Positions 24,926 to 32,751 of a stretch of 64,000 nucleotides of DNA are shown here, in pieces. The notes beneath the pieces were generated by a model that worked only from the letters and a program-made list of their open reading frames with translations, made no database searches and was not told the DNA's origin. The stretch spans positions 4,820,301 to 4,884,300 of the forward strand of contig NZ_CP014943.1 in assembly GCF_002077175.1 (NCBI RefSeq). The letters run 5' to 3'. Position numbers and translations under genes: made by a program. How positions within the stretch are numbered: the first letter of the stretch is position 1; every line of letters starts with the position of its first letter. The DNA comes from Colwellia sp. PAMC 21821 (GTDB taxonomy: Bacteria; Pseudomonadota; Gammaproteobacteria; Enterobacterales; Alteromonadaceae).

Positions 24926-25408
24926 ATGGTTAACTTTAAAGTTTTTGAATTAAAAAAATTATTATTTTTTTCTGTGTTAACACTTTTTTCCACTAAATTA
25001 ATCACAACCCTTTATATATTTATCCATAATTCGATGGTGACGAAACAATGGTCATATTCCCTAGTCTTTAGAAATCAAAATATTGATAAAACGATAGATA
25101 ATTTATTATCTCCATTGGTTTTTTCGCCAATTTTTGAGACTATTGGTTTTTGTGTCATCATTAGTTATTTGTGTAAAAAAATTAAAATTACCGGGCTTTA
25201 TTTCGTTTTAATAAGTGCTGCTTTATTTGGTTCATATCATTTAATTCAAGTTGGAAGTGGTTGGTATCGTTTCACATTCACATTTTTTGCAGGTGTTGTT
25301 TTCGCGTACTGTTATTATAAACAAGAAAAAAAACACGGTATAAATATCGCATTTATATTCACAACTCTTGTTCATTCATTAAGTAATGCTTTAAATGCAT
25401 TTATATAA
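24926..25408 (+). CDS. CPBP-type intramembrane protease-like protein, cassette gene
   Basis: About 160 residues, four to five hydrophobic helices. SPIFETIGFCVI corresponds to the family's EExxxR helix with only one Glu, ALFGSYHLIQ supplies the conserved His, and TLVHSLSNALNAF the final His/Asn helix. Same layout and same degenerate first motif as the protein at 4664-5179. The ATG at 24926 is preferred to 24908, which lies in the module core. Substrate unknown. Confidence 0.62.
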   Translation: MVNFKVFELKKLLFFSVLTLFSTKLITTLYIFIHNSMVTKQWSYSLVFRNQNIDKTIDNLLSPLVFSPIFETIGFCVIISYLCKKIKITGLYFVLISAALFGSYHLIQVGSGWYRFTFTFFAGVVFAYCYYKQEKKHGINIAFIFTTLVHSLSNALNAFI

Positions 25409-25427
25409 AATTTATTTAGTAAGTGTA

Positions 25428-25525
25428 AACATAACAAGTTGCTCAAACGGACACAAACAGCTGGCTGTGCTCGTTCCTCGCTATTATAGCCAGCCATTTT
25501 TAGCCGCTTAGCAAAGCGTTAGCAG
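25428..25525 (+). repeat. attC site
   Basis: ACATAACAAGTTGCTCAAACGG to GCCGCTTAGCAAAGCGTTAGC. The inner pair is ACAGCTGGCTGTGCTCG / TTATAGCCAGCCATT. Confidence 0.88.
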
Positions 25526-25581
25526 GCTTAAAATATTTAGTTTATTAATCTGCATCGGAAGTATTTATAAAAGGACGTTTT

Positions 25582-25788
25582 ATGTTTGCTCAAATATTTT
25601 TTGCTATTGTTGCTGTATTTCTTATTTATACAGGCATTATTAATAGCTCTATTTTTAATCTTGTTTTAGGTTCAATTGCATTAACCATGTCTCTGGCGAG
25701 ATTTTATGCAGCAAAATCAGGTTCGTCACTTCAAGAGGAATTTGATAAATGGCGTGCAAAACGTAACAAGAAAATAAACGGTGAGTAG
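25582..25788 (+). CDS. 68-residue membrane protein, cassette gene
   Basis: Two hydrophobic helices with a short turn (IINSSIFN) and a charged C-terminal tail (EEFDKWRAKRNKKINGE). The ATG has AAAAGGA upstream. It lies between two attC sites. No family recognised. Confidence 0.6.
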   Translation: MFAQIFFAIVAVFLIYTGIINSSIFNLVLGSIALTMSLARFYAAKSGSSLQEEFDKWRAKRNKKINGE

Positions 25789-25797
25789 CATTCAGCA

Positions 25798-25889
25798 CTG
25801 CTATAAGGCGTTCAAACGGACAAAAAACAGTTGGCTGTTTCACTCCGTTCACAATTTTAGCCAACAATTTTTTGCCGCTTAACGTGGCG
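25798..25889 (+). repeat. attC site
   Basis: CTGCTATAAGGCGTTCAAACGG to GCCGCTTAACGTGGCG. The inner pair is ACAGTTGGCTGTTTCAC / TTTTAGCCAACAATT. Confidence 0.85.
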
Positions 25890-26069
25890 TTGAGGCTGTA
25901 GAATTACTCCAAAGTAAATAATGGCGTACGATTTTTGTGTTCATACTGTCTTTAAAGTTCACTTTCTAGTGAAATATAGCCTCAGAATTCGCGTAGCAAC
26001 GCAATTTGAGGCTTAATTTTTAATAAATTTTGAGACTGTTTTTTCTAAAAGAGAAATTCTACAGCCTCG
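25890..26069 (+). repeat. 180-bp gene-less cassette module, copy D
   Basis: Identical to copies A and B. It is the last cassette unit of the plus-strand array; its terminal core GTTATCA (26069-26075) adjoins the satellite-like element. Confidence 0.85.
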
Positions 26070-26129
26070 TTATCATTTCCCTACCTATATATTATTCCAG
26101 TACAGTTATTTACAGAACTCCAAGGTAAC

Positions 26130-27917
26130 TCAAACTTCGTTTTCGCCTAATTCCAAAGAGCAGACATTTTCTTTTCTTCGTTTAGTCCATGTATGCTCTC
26201 GACTCGAGTATATTTCACCACCACAACTAAGCCCTACGACCACATAGCCAATTGGCTCCCAATACTCACCTTCGGTTTCAATAAACTCTTTAACTAATGA
26301 CACAGGTAAATCTTTACGCGCAACATTCACGCCGCCAAGGGCTTCAATAAACTCGCACCAATCGCCTTTATCCGCAGCCATCCAAACAGGTGTGATATTA
26401 ACTTCTTCTGTTAGTGCTAAACGTCTTGCCTCACGCCATAAAGTGACAGGTGGACCACCAAACTGTTGAAACTGGCGAATACCCCACAAGCTTGACCATT
26501 CACAAACACGTAACGCTGACTCATTAGATGCTTTGCCATATTCATCTTTTTCTAACCCATAACCGTCTATGTTTTTAGAGATGTATTTAGCGATATAACC
26601 AACGGCTGAGCCTTTAGCTTTATTAATCGGATCGATTTTAAAGCGATATTTTGAAGCGCCTTTTTCGTCACCATCAACTTCTAACGCGTAGTAAGACATT
26701 GTTTCTCTTAACGCATGCCTATCTTTAGGCTTAACAAAAACTAAAATATGCCAATGCGGCGTACCGTCATGATGTGGCTCAGCCACACGAAAACCAAAGT
26801 AATCTACATTTAATCTCGCAAGGTGCGCGCGAGTTTTAGCCCACTGACCACCTAAATACTGGTTGGCTTGCTTTGGTGTTGTCTCGTCATACTTATCGTT
26901 AGGTTTTCCGTTGTTATGTACTGAGTGCATTCTAGAAGGACAAGTAACGGTGAGAAAGTCGGCAACGTAATTATGTTTATCACCATAAACTTCACAGCCA
27001 TGTAACCGGGTCATCAACTCGTTTCTTCTATTAACGGGGTTTGATGTATTGGTATCCGCTAATACTTTAAGGTCAACACATTCACCCTTTTCATTTACGG
27101 CTTCTAATGAATCCAAAAAGATTTGGTTACGGCGTTTTCTTTCTCGGCCTCTTTGAAAGTTTGCATCTGATAGGTAGATTTGGCTTTGCTTTGAAACAAT
27201 CCGAACATATTGAGATAAAGTTTCTAGCTCTATATTCTGCAATCTTGTGAGTTTTTTATGCCACCACTTATCAGAGCAATAACGAGATATATCGCCTAAT
27301 ACGTACTTACCTTTTCGGGGCGAAATGTTGTTTTGCAGTAAAACACTTTCTAATGCACTTAAAACGTCATCGTCCATTTCGCCCTGATGCGCTAAATTCG
27401 CGGCATATGAATGGCACATATCAGCTCTTGATTTCGCTATTAGCTCAATTTGAGATTCAGACCAAGTAACATCAATAGCCAAATTTTTAGCGAATTCCGC
27501 TAACGTTCTTAAATAACTGTTTGCTTGAAACTTTCCATTGCTATCGAGTTTAAAAAATCGGTTGTAGGTATTTTTCGCCACTATGCGAATCGAATACGGA
27601 ATATGTTGTAGTTGTTTCGTTATGAATTTTTTATCAAGCCTATCTTCTGTATCGAACTCATCAACCAACATTTGGGTATTTAAAATGGCGGTGCTCGTTT
27701 TAATGAGCTTTTTAGCGCGAGGTGTTTCGTTAACATTAACGGATTTCGCTATGTCGTTAACGCAATTCGTTAAGTCAGAAACAAACGGGATATTTTCGTT
27801 AACGGAATTTTGTGATTGTTCAATAATGCTTTTTTTTCCGTTAACGGAATTAATTTCGTTAACGGATTCATTTTGGGTAAAAGTAGATAAGGTTTTCATA
27901 TTGATGTCTCCCGACAT
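26130..27917 (-). CDS. phage GpA-type replication endonuclease (HUH Rep)
   Basis: 595 residues. A replication initiator of the phage gene A type, which nicks an origin for rolling-circle replication. Core motifs are PHWHILVFVKP (HUH, near residue 387) and GYIAKYISKNIDGYG (near residue 440) with the two candidate nucleophile tyrosines. The first 60 residues carry repeated Ser-Val-Asn (SVNEI, SVNGK, SVNEN, SVNVN) encoded by iteron-like GTTAAC repeats, unusual for the family. The AlpA-like gene is 6 bases upstream in the same operon. Confidence 0.85.
   Translation of the reverse strand: MSGDINMKTLSTFTQNESVNEINSVNGKKSIIEQSQNSVNENIPFVSDLTNCVNDIAKSVNVNETPRAKKLIKTSTAILNTQMLVDEFDTEDRLDKKFITKQLQHIPYSIRIVAKNTYNRFFKLDSNGKFQANSYLRTLAEFAKNLAIDVTWSESQIELIAKSRADMCHSYAANLAHQGEMDDDVLSALESVLLQNNISPRKGKYVLGDISRYCSDKWWHKKLTRLQNIELETLSQYVRIVSKQSQIYLSDANFQRGRERKRRNQIFLDSLEAVNEKGECVDLKVLADTNTSNPVNRRNELMTRLHGCEVYGDKHNYVADFLTVTCPSRMHSVHNNGKPNDKYDETTPKQANQYLGGQWAKTRAHLARLNVDYFGFRVAEPHHDGTPHWHILVFVKPKDRHALRETMSYYALEVDGDEKGASKYRFKIDPINKAKGSAVGYIAKYISKNIDGYGLEKDEYGKASNESALRVCEWSSLWGIRQFQQFGGPPVTLWREARRLALTEEVNITPVWMAADKGDWCEFIEALGGVNVARKDLPVSLVKEFIETEGEYWEPIGYVVVGLSCGGEIYSSREHTWTKRRKENVCSLELGENEV
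27727..27870. repeat. iteron-like CGTTAACG repeats inside rep
   Basis: Five to six copies of the motif TCGTTAACGGA or close variants, at about 27728, 27754, 27767 (variant), 27795, 27838 and 27856, with irregular spacing. They lie in the 5' coding part of rep. Possible origin or Rep-binding array (inference). Confidence 0.6.
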
Positions 27918-27923
27918 TAATTT

Positions 27924-28127
27924 TTAATAAGCGCTAGTTGAGTAACACAAATTATCTTCTAAGTATTTTTCGATATCTTGTAGGCGATAACGAATAGCTC
28001 GCGAGCCTACCTTGATGAATGGAATTCTTGCGCCCGCCCATCGGTCACGCTCAAGAAAAGCTTCGCTAACACTTAAAATTTCTGCGGTTTCTTTGGTGGT
28101 TAAAAGTTTGATTCTCATTTTATTCAC
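27924..28127 (-). CDS. AlpA/excisionase-like helix-turn-helix regulator
   Basis: 67 residues with a MerR/AlpA-type winged helix: LLTTKETAEILSVSEAFLER, DRWAGARIPFIKVGSRAIRY, then RLQDIEKYL. Such proteins act as excision or expression factors for integrative elements. It directly precedes rep. Confidence 0.82.
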   Translation of the reverse strand: MNKMRIKLLTTKETAEILSVSEAFLERDRWAGARIPFIKVGSRAIRYRLQDIEKYLEDNLCYSTSAY

Positions 28128-28221
28128 TTACGCTTCACAGCGGCGGTTTGATTTAAAGGTTATGACGTTTTAGTCAAACACTATGATAAATGAAAAAGAA
28201 TTAATGAGAAGGACATGCGAC

Positions 28222-28239
28222 CCGTTGGCTAGCCAACGG
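28222..28239. terminator. perfect 18-bp palindrome after the int operon
   Basis: CCGTTGGCT/AGCCAACGG lies just beyond the stop of the 28243-29037 gene. No T-run follows, so it could be a terminator or a protein-binding or att site. Its core GTTGGCTAGCCAAC recalls attC arms. Confidence 0.45.
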
Positions 28240-28242
28240 ACG

Positions 28243-29037
28243 CTAACAAACAGGTATTTTTAACTCACCAGAAAGATGCTTTGATATCCATTCTGCAAAG
28301 GTTTTAGATAAACGTGATTGTGACTTTAAAAGATACATTGCTTGATGTGATTCTGCGATTAACTCACACTCAATAGCGTTTGCCGCTGATTGAATATCAA
28401 CATCTGAATGTTGGGTAATGTATTTAGTTAAGACTATTTGTTGTAGTGGTATAATTTTATCTGTTTGTTTTTTTCTATTGAGTTTAGCTTGGTAAGATTT
28501 AACCCAACCATCATCGACTAATTTATGAAAGGACGTAGCTTTTGATATGCAATCAACAGCGTCAACATGTAGTATTTTAATATCACTAACTGAATGGCCA
28601 TCGAGTGCTTTTTCTAGACTTATCTCTTCGATTAATAATTTATTAAGCAGATGAAGCCGGTCAATTGTCATCAAATAAAAAATTGTAGACCACCTTAGGT
28701 TGATTGCTTCTAAAGGGCTTAAGTCAAAAATATCAACGCACTCAAAAAGCACCTCTCCATAGTACTCATTGTCTGAATTTTGATTGAAGGTAACCTGCTT
28801 AAATGTATCAACAATCCAAAACGCTTTAGATGCCTGTTGAATGAGTATCGAATGATCCGTTAATTTAAAATTATCACAAAATATGGATAACTTATTAAAA
28901 TGCGTTAAATCGATATATTGATCTAAAGAGTTAAATAATCTTTCACTGGATTTAATCGTATCAACGATGTCAGTAATTCGCTCTTGATAAACATATTGTG
29001 TTAATGCTTTATCAAGCTCATTTATCTGAATTTGCAT
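28243..29037 (-). CDS. hypothetical protein of the satellite-like element
   Basis: 264 residues, mostly helical and soluble, with no recognised domain. It overlaps the integrase gene by 20 bases, so it is probably translated from the same message. The accessory position beside int is often occupied by defence or regulatory genes, but nothing in this sequence shows such a role. Confidence 0.6.
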   Translation of the reverse strand: MQIQINELDKALTQYVYQERITDIVDTIKSSERLFNSLDQYIDLTHFNKLSIFCDNFKLTDHSILIQQASKAFWIVDTFKQVTFNQNSDNEYYGEVLFECVDIFDLSPLEAINLRWSTIFYLMTIDRLHLLNKLLIEEISLEKALDGHSVSDIKILHVDAVDCISKATSFHKLVDDGWVKSYQAKLNRKKQTDKIIPLQQIVLTKYITQHSDVDIQSAANAIECELIAESHQAMYLLKSQSRLSKTFAEWISKHLSGELKIPVC

Positions 29038-30250
29038 TAATATCTTCCACCTCGATGTGACAATGTTCTTTAAAAAAGTCTGTTATTCGTTGCATAGGCG
29101 CTCGTAAGCGGTCGTGGTTTGCAATAATATAACCTTCAGTAACATCATTACCACTTTTATGATTAACGAGTCGTTTGATGGCATAGGATGATATATCTAA
29201 CGATTCAGCGACCGTGATAAACGTCCTCCTTAAATCATGAAAGGTAAATTTGACACCTGACTTTTCACATAGGTACTTTAAGGCTTTTTCTGGATAAGCA
29301 AAATACTGTGACTTTCGTGAAGAAAACACATAGTTATTGATTTTAAAACGTTGTCGATAATTTAGTATGGCAATCAGTACATCAGATAATGGCAATGTTA
29401 ACGGCTCTTTGTTTTTGGTATCAGGAATATGGATAGTCCCTTCATCCAAATCAACGTTATCCCATGTAAGCGTTGCCCCTTCATTTTTTCGCAAACCAGT
29501 TAGTAATAAAAATAAGATGTAATCCGAACCTACGTGGTGTGATTCTGCCTCTGCATTAAATTTCATTTCTTGAAGTGCTTTGTACCAAGGTATTAATTGC
29601 GTTGGTTTAATGATGTTTTGGCGTCTAGGCTCTTTAGCCCATGCTTTCATTTGTCCGAGTCGCTCAACAGGATTGTGAGGAAATAAACTTAACCCGTTAT
29701 TGTCTTCGTAATGTTCTTTAGCAAACTTGTATATGGCACTTAAAATGCGCATAGCCGTATTGGCGTAGGAAGGACTATGGCTTTTTAATAGTTTGCCATG
29801 ACGTACCGATACCATGTCTTTTGTAATATCAACGAGGCGCTTATTCTTCCAATCCTTTAACTCACCGTTCAAATACATTTCATATTGAACGTAGGTTTTA
29901 TCTTTTAAGTAAGACTTAACACGACGATAATCTTGCCATACTTGCCATAGGGTTGTTTGCTCAGCTTGTGCTTGCTGTCTTTTGGCAATGGGATCTATGC
30001 CCGTAGCAATTTCACCTAAATACTTAAGTGCCTCTTTACGCGCCATTTCAACCGTTATTTCAGGATAGCGACCAAGTGTTATTCGCTTTAATTTACGGTT
30101 GATACGTTTTTCTAGAATAAACGCTTTACTACCGCCCGTGGTCACACGAACGGCAAAGCCTTTTAATTCAGAATCTCGGTAGAAAACTTGCCCTTTTTCA
30201 GGAAGAGTAAGTTTGTCTACAAAAGACTTGGTTATTTTGCATGTAGACAT
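29018..30250 (-). CDS. P4-type tyrosine integrase
   Basis: 410 residues. An N-terminal DUF4102 arm-binding domain (KITKSFVDKLTLPEKGQVFY, then GFAVRVTTGGSKAFI, ITLGRYPEITVEMARKEA) is followed by a phage-integrase catalytic domain: LLLTGLRKNEGATLTW (Arg), FHDLRRTFITVAE (His-x-x-Arg), VNHKSGNDVTEGYI (Tyr). It drives site-specific insertion of the element, usually into tRNA or other conserved 3' ends. Confidence 0.92.
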   Translation of the reverse strand: MSTCKITKSFVDKLTLPEKGQVFYRDSELKGFAVRVTTGGSKAFILEKRINRKLKRITLGRYPEITVEMARKEALKYLGEIATGIDPIAKRQQAQAEQTTLWQVWQDYRRVKSYLKDKTYVQYEMYLNGELKDWKNKRLVDITKDMVSVRHGKLLKSHSPSYANTAMRILSAIYKFAKEHYEDNNGLSLFPHNPVERLGQMKAWAKEPRRQNIIKPTQLIPWYKALQEMKFNAEAESHHVGSDYILFLLLTGLRKNEGATLTWDNVDLDEGTIHIPDTKNKEPLTLPLSDVLIAILNYRQRFKINNYVFSSRKSQYFAYPEKALKYLCEKSGVKFTFHDLRRTFITVAESLDISSYAIKRLVNHKSGNDVTEGYIIANHDRLRAPMQRITDFFKEHCHIEVEDINANSDK

Positions 30251-30337
30251 AGTGTAGTCATGCTATATAAAAATCAGGTAGGCTATTTAAAACAACAAAG
30301 GGGTCACTTGTCAATTAAAATAAGGGGTGTGTGAGAT

Positions 30338-30466
30338 ATGAGTATTTATTCAAACCACTTAAAACAACTAGAAATAAAACAGCGTATTAGACGGATCAAA
30401 TCAGCCTTTCCACAAGCGAAAAACCCATCTAATGAATATTTATTCAAATTAATATACATAACTTAA
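30338..30466 (+). CDS. 42-residue small protein
   Basis: An ATG frame with AAGGGG upstream. It encodes a basic, helical peptide with LEIKQRIRRIKSAFPQAK and a hydrophobic end. Its 3' end contains ACATAAC (30457-30463), which complemented is GTTATGT, the same core as at the attI of IntI-1. No family recognised; it could be a chance frame, though the ribosome binding site is good. Confidence 0.4.
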   Translation: MSIYSNHLKQLEIKQRIRRIKSAFPQAKNPSNEYLFKLIYIT

Positions 30467-30509
30467 TTTTTATATTCAATAACTTATTATCAACGATTGA
30501 ATAAACTGA

Positions 30510-30542
30510 TGTAGAAAGGCAGATTTAATCTGCCTTTCTACA
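30510..30542. repeat. perfect inverted repeat upstream of IntI-2
   Basis: 16-bp arms TGTAGAAAGGCAGATT and AATCTGCCTTTCTACA with one central base. It lies between the GTTATGT core (30457-30463, complement) and the LexA box, where attI of IntI-2 is expected. It may be part of attI, a terminator or an operator. Confidence 0.6.
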
Positions 30543-30563
30543 ATAAAGCGGGAAACACGACTA

Positions 30564-30583
30564 TACTGTATAAATAACCAGTA
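30564..30583 (+). promoter_or_regulatory. LexA (SOS) box of IntI-2
   Basis: TACTGTATAAATAACCAGTA, form CTG-N10-CAG, close to the E. coli consensus. It overlaps a -10-like TATACT (30562-30567) and lies 26 bases before the start codon, the same arrangement as for IntI-1. Confidence 0.85.
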
Positions 30584-30609
30584 TACATTAAAATTATTAA
30601 GGCATAGTA

Positions 30610-31575
30610 ATGAAATCTGAATTTCTCTCGCATATTAAAGAAACAATGTGGTCTAGACGTTACGCTAAACGTACTATTGAGTCCTATTTATACTGGATTA
30701 AAGCTTACATCATTTTCATAGGAAAAATTCACCCTAAAGACTGTCACGATAAGGAGGTTGAACGATTTCTCAGCTATCTTTCGAATAGTTTAAATCTTGC
30801 GCCGAAATCACAGGCCTTGGCATTAAATTCGGTTAACTACTTATATAAGCATATTTTATCTAAACCTCTTAGCCTTGATCTTCGCTTTAACAAGTCTAGA
30901 GTAAGCCCTAAGTTGCCGACGGTTTTGACCACGCAAGAAGTTAAAGCATTGTTGTCGGTTATAAATACGAACCATCTTTTACTTTGTCAATTGATGTATG
31001 GCAGTGGCTTGAGATTAATGGAGGCTGTGCGCTTAAGAGTACAAGATATAAATTTTGACTATCATTGTATCGAAGTATGGAATGGCAAAGGCGGTAAACA
31101 TCGAACAGTTACCCTAGCGACTGAACTAGTAACGTCACTTAAAGCGCAAATATCGCTGGTAAAGTCTTACTACGTATTAGATATTAAAAATACTGACTAC
31201 TCAGGTGTATACTTACCGTTCGCTTTAGCGCGCAAGTATCCCAGTGCGGCCACAACGCTTAATTGGCATTATTTATTTCCATCAAATCGATTATCTTTAG
31301 ACCCTGAAGTAAATAAATTAAGGCGTCACCATATAAATGAAACCGTGATTCAAAAGGCGGTGAAAACCGCGTCGAGAAAGTCAAATATAACTAAAAACGT
31401 CACTTGTCATACTTTGCGTCACCCTTTCGCTACACATTTATTGCAACGAGGTGCTGATATTCGGACAGTACAAGAGCAATTAGGTCATAGCGATATTAGA
31501 ACAACACAAATATATACTCATGTTATAGAGCGCGGTGCAAACGGTGTTACCAGTCCATTGTCAGACTTAACTTAA
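30610..31575 (+). CDS. intI: integron integrase IntI-2
   Basis: 321 residues, clearly different from IntI-1 (roughly half the residues by eye). The catalytic residues are Arg134, His267 and Arg270 of CHTLRHPFATH, His293 and Tyr302 of TTQIYTHV. The integrase-specific insert is present (ALARKYPSAATTLNWHYLFP, then KLRRHHINETVI). Pro272 replaces the Ser normally found after LRH, a change of unknown effect. For this gene the cassette array would be expected to the left, on the minus strand. The gene is followed after 60 bases by an IS630 element. Confidence 0.93.
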   Translation: MKSEFLSHIKETMWSRRYAKRTIESYLYWIKAYIIFIGKIHPKDCHDKEVERFLSYLSNSLNLAPKSQALALNSVNYLYKHILSKPLSLDLRFNKSRVSPKLPTVLTTQEVKALLSVINTNHLLLCQLMYGSGLRLMEAVRLRVQDINFDYHCIEVWNGKGGKHRTVTLATELVTSLKAQISLVKSYYVLDIKNTDYSGVYLPFALARKYPSAATTLNWHYLFPSNRLSLDPEVNKLRRHHINETVIQKAVKTASRKSNITKNVTCHTLRHPFATHLLQRGADIRTVQEQLGHSDIRTTQIYTHVIERGANGVTSPLSDLT

Positions 31576-31698
31576 ATAAAAAGCCAATCTGCTAACAAGT
31601 ATTATTTTGTAATGGTTTAACGATGAAATTTCAAAGTAATACCAATCTGCACAAAGATGTGATCTAATGCTATTTATTTTTGAAGCAGATACCACGTT

Positions 31699-32187
31699 TT
31701 GGAACAACTCACCTCAGTAGATTTACTCAAGTTATCACGAAAGGAACAAAATGGGCGAAAGCGTATGCGTTTTCTTGCTGTCTCATATTTTTTAGATGGT
31801 CTGAGCAGAACCGATATATCAACGACATTAAAAGTCGCTCGTTCAAGTGTTAATCGTTGGGTCACTGCATATTTTTCAAAAGGCTTGTCGGGCCTTGATA
31901 GTGTTAGCCCGAAAGGAAGACCGTCCATGCTTTCTCCAAAGCAACTCAGCCAACTTGCTCAATACGTTGAAAATCAGAGTTGCTCAGCGGAGGGAGGTCG
32001 ACTTATGGGGCAAGACTTTTGTACCTTTATCAAAAAAGAATTCGACATAGATTATCATCGAGATCATGTATATAAAATACTGAAGAAACTAGGATACTCC
32101 TGGATAACAAGCCGATCCAAGCATCCTAAGCAATCACAAAGCGTCCAGGACGTTTTTAAAAAGCTTCCAGATGGAAACGATCCTTAA
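31699..32187 (+). CDS. IS630-family transposase, N-terminal part
   Basis: 162 residues with two helix-turn-helix modules (SRTDISTTLKVARSSVNRWV and the later winged-helix DYHRDHVYKILKKLGYSW). It is in a different frame from the catalytic part. The overlap contains TTTTTAAAAAG, a run suited to ribosomal or polymerase slippage. Confidence 0.85.
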   Translation: MEQLTSVDLLKLSRKEQNGRKRMRFLAVSYFLDGLSRTDISTTLKVARSSVNRWVTAYFSKGLSGLDSVSPKGRPSMLSPKQLSQLAQYVENQSCSAEGGRLMGQDFCTFIKKEFDIDYHRDHVYKILKKLGYSWITSRSKHPKQSQSVQDVFKKLPDGNDP

Positions 32188-32731
32188 CATCCCCTTTAAT
32201 ATTAGCTTAGATAAAGTTGATGTTTGGTTTCAAGATGAAGCACGATTCGGCCAGCAAAATACAACAACAAGGTTATGGGCGAAAACGGGTAGTAGACCGA
32301 GAGCAGTAAGACAACAACAGTTCGAATATGCATACATGTTCGGGGCTGTTTGTCCTTCGACAGGCGCTACAGAGGCATTGATCTCACCTGTAATGAATAA
32401 AGACGTTATGAAAAAGCATTTAGAACAAATATCACAGGCGACACCCGAAGGTAGATATGCTGTTGTAGTAATGGATGGAGCTGGGTGGCATACGGAAGAC
32501 ACATTTGAAGATTTAAAAAATCTAACCATGATCAAGTTACCCCCTTATTCCCCAGAGTTAAACCCAATTGAGCAAGTGTGGCAATGGCTAAGACAAAACT
32601 GCTTGGCCAATAGATGTTTTAATGGCTATGAAAATATAGTTGATGAATGCAGCAATGCTTGGAATATCTTCAGAAGTGACATAAAAAGAGTAATGTCGTT
32701 ATGCAATCGTGACTGGATTAATCTGATTTAA
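32171..32731 (+). CDS. IS630-family transposase, catalytic part
   Basis: 186 residues with a DDE core: VWFQDEARFG, VVMDGAGWH and PYSPELNPIEQVWQWLR supply Asp, Asp and Glu. The frame is +1 relative to the first part. The product is probably joined by frameshifting; otherwise the transposase is broken. Confidence 0.85.
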   Translation: METILNIPFNISLDKVDVWFQDEARFGQQNTTTRLWAKTGSRPRAVRQQQFEYAYMFGAVCPSTGATEALISPVMNKDVMKKHLEQISQATPEGRYAVVVMDGAGWHTEDTFEDLKNLTMIKLPPYSPELNPIEQVWQWLRQNCLANRCFNGYENIVDECSNAWNIFRSDIKRVMSLCNRDWINLI

Positions 32732-32751
32732 TGCTTATGCAGATTGGTATA

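Larger units (their letters stand above)
26070..30337 (-). mobile_element. small integrative (satellite-like) element
   Basis: A minus-strand gene set int, unknown, AlpA-like and GpA-type rep, with the gene content of small phage satellites or integrative replicons. It lies between the end of the plus-strand array and the promoter region of IntI-2. I could not find a clear direct repeat for its att sites, so the limits are approximate. Confidence 0.6.
31642..32747 (+). mobile_element. IS630-family insertion sequence
   Basis: Ends CCAATCTGCA and TGCAGATTGG (inverted) are bordered by TA at 31640-31641 and 32748-32749, the TA duplication of the family. Two reading frames cover the transposase. 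Confidence 0.85.

Noticed and set aside
22940..26069. 180-bp modules as an ordinary MITE
   Set aside because: They sit exactly between integron cores each time, in one orientation, without target duplication; cassette behaviour explains this better, though a MITE specific for attC is not fully excluded.
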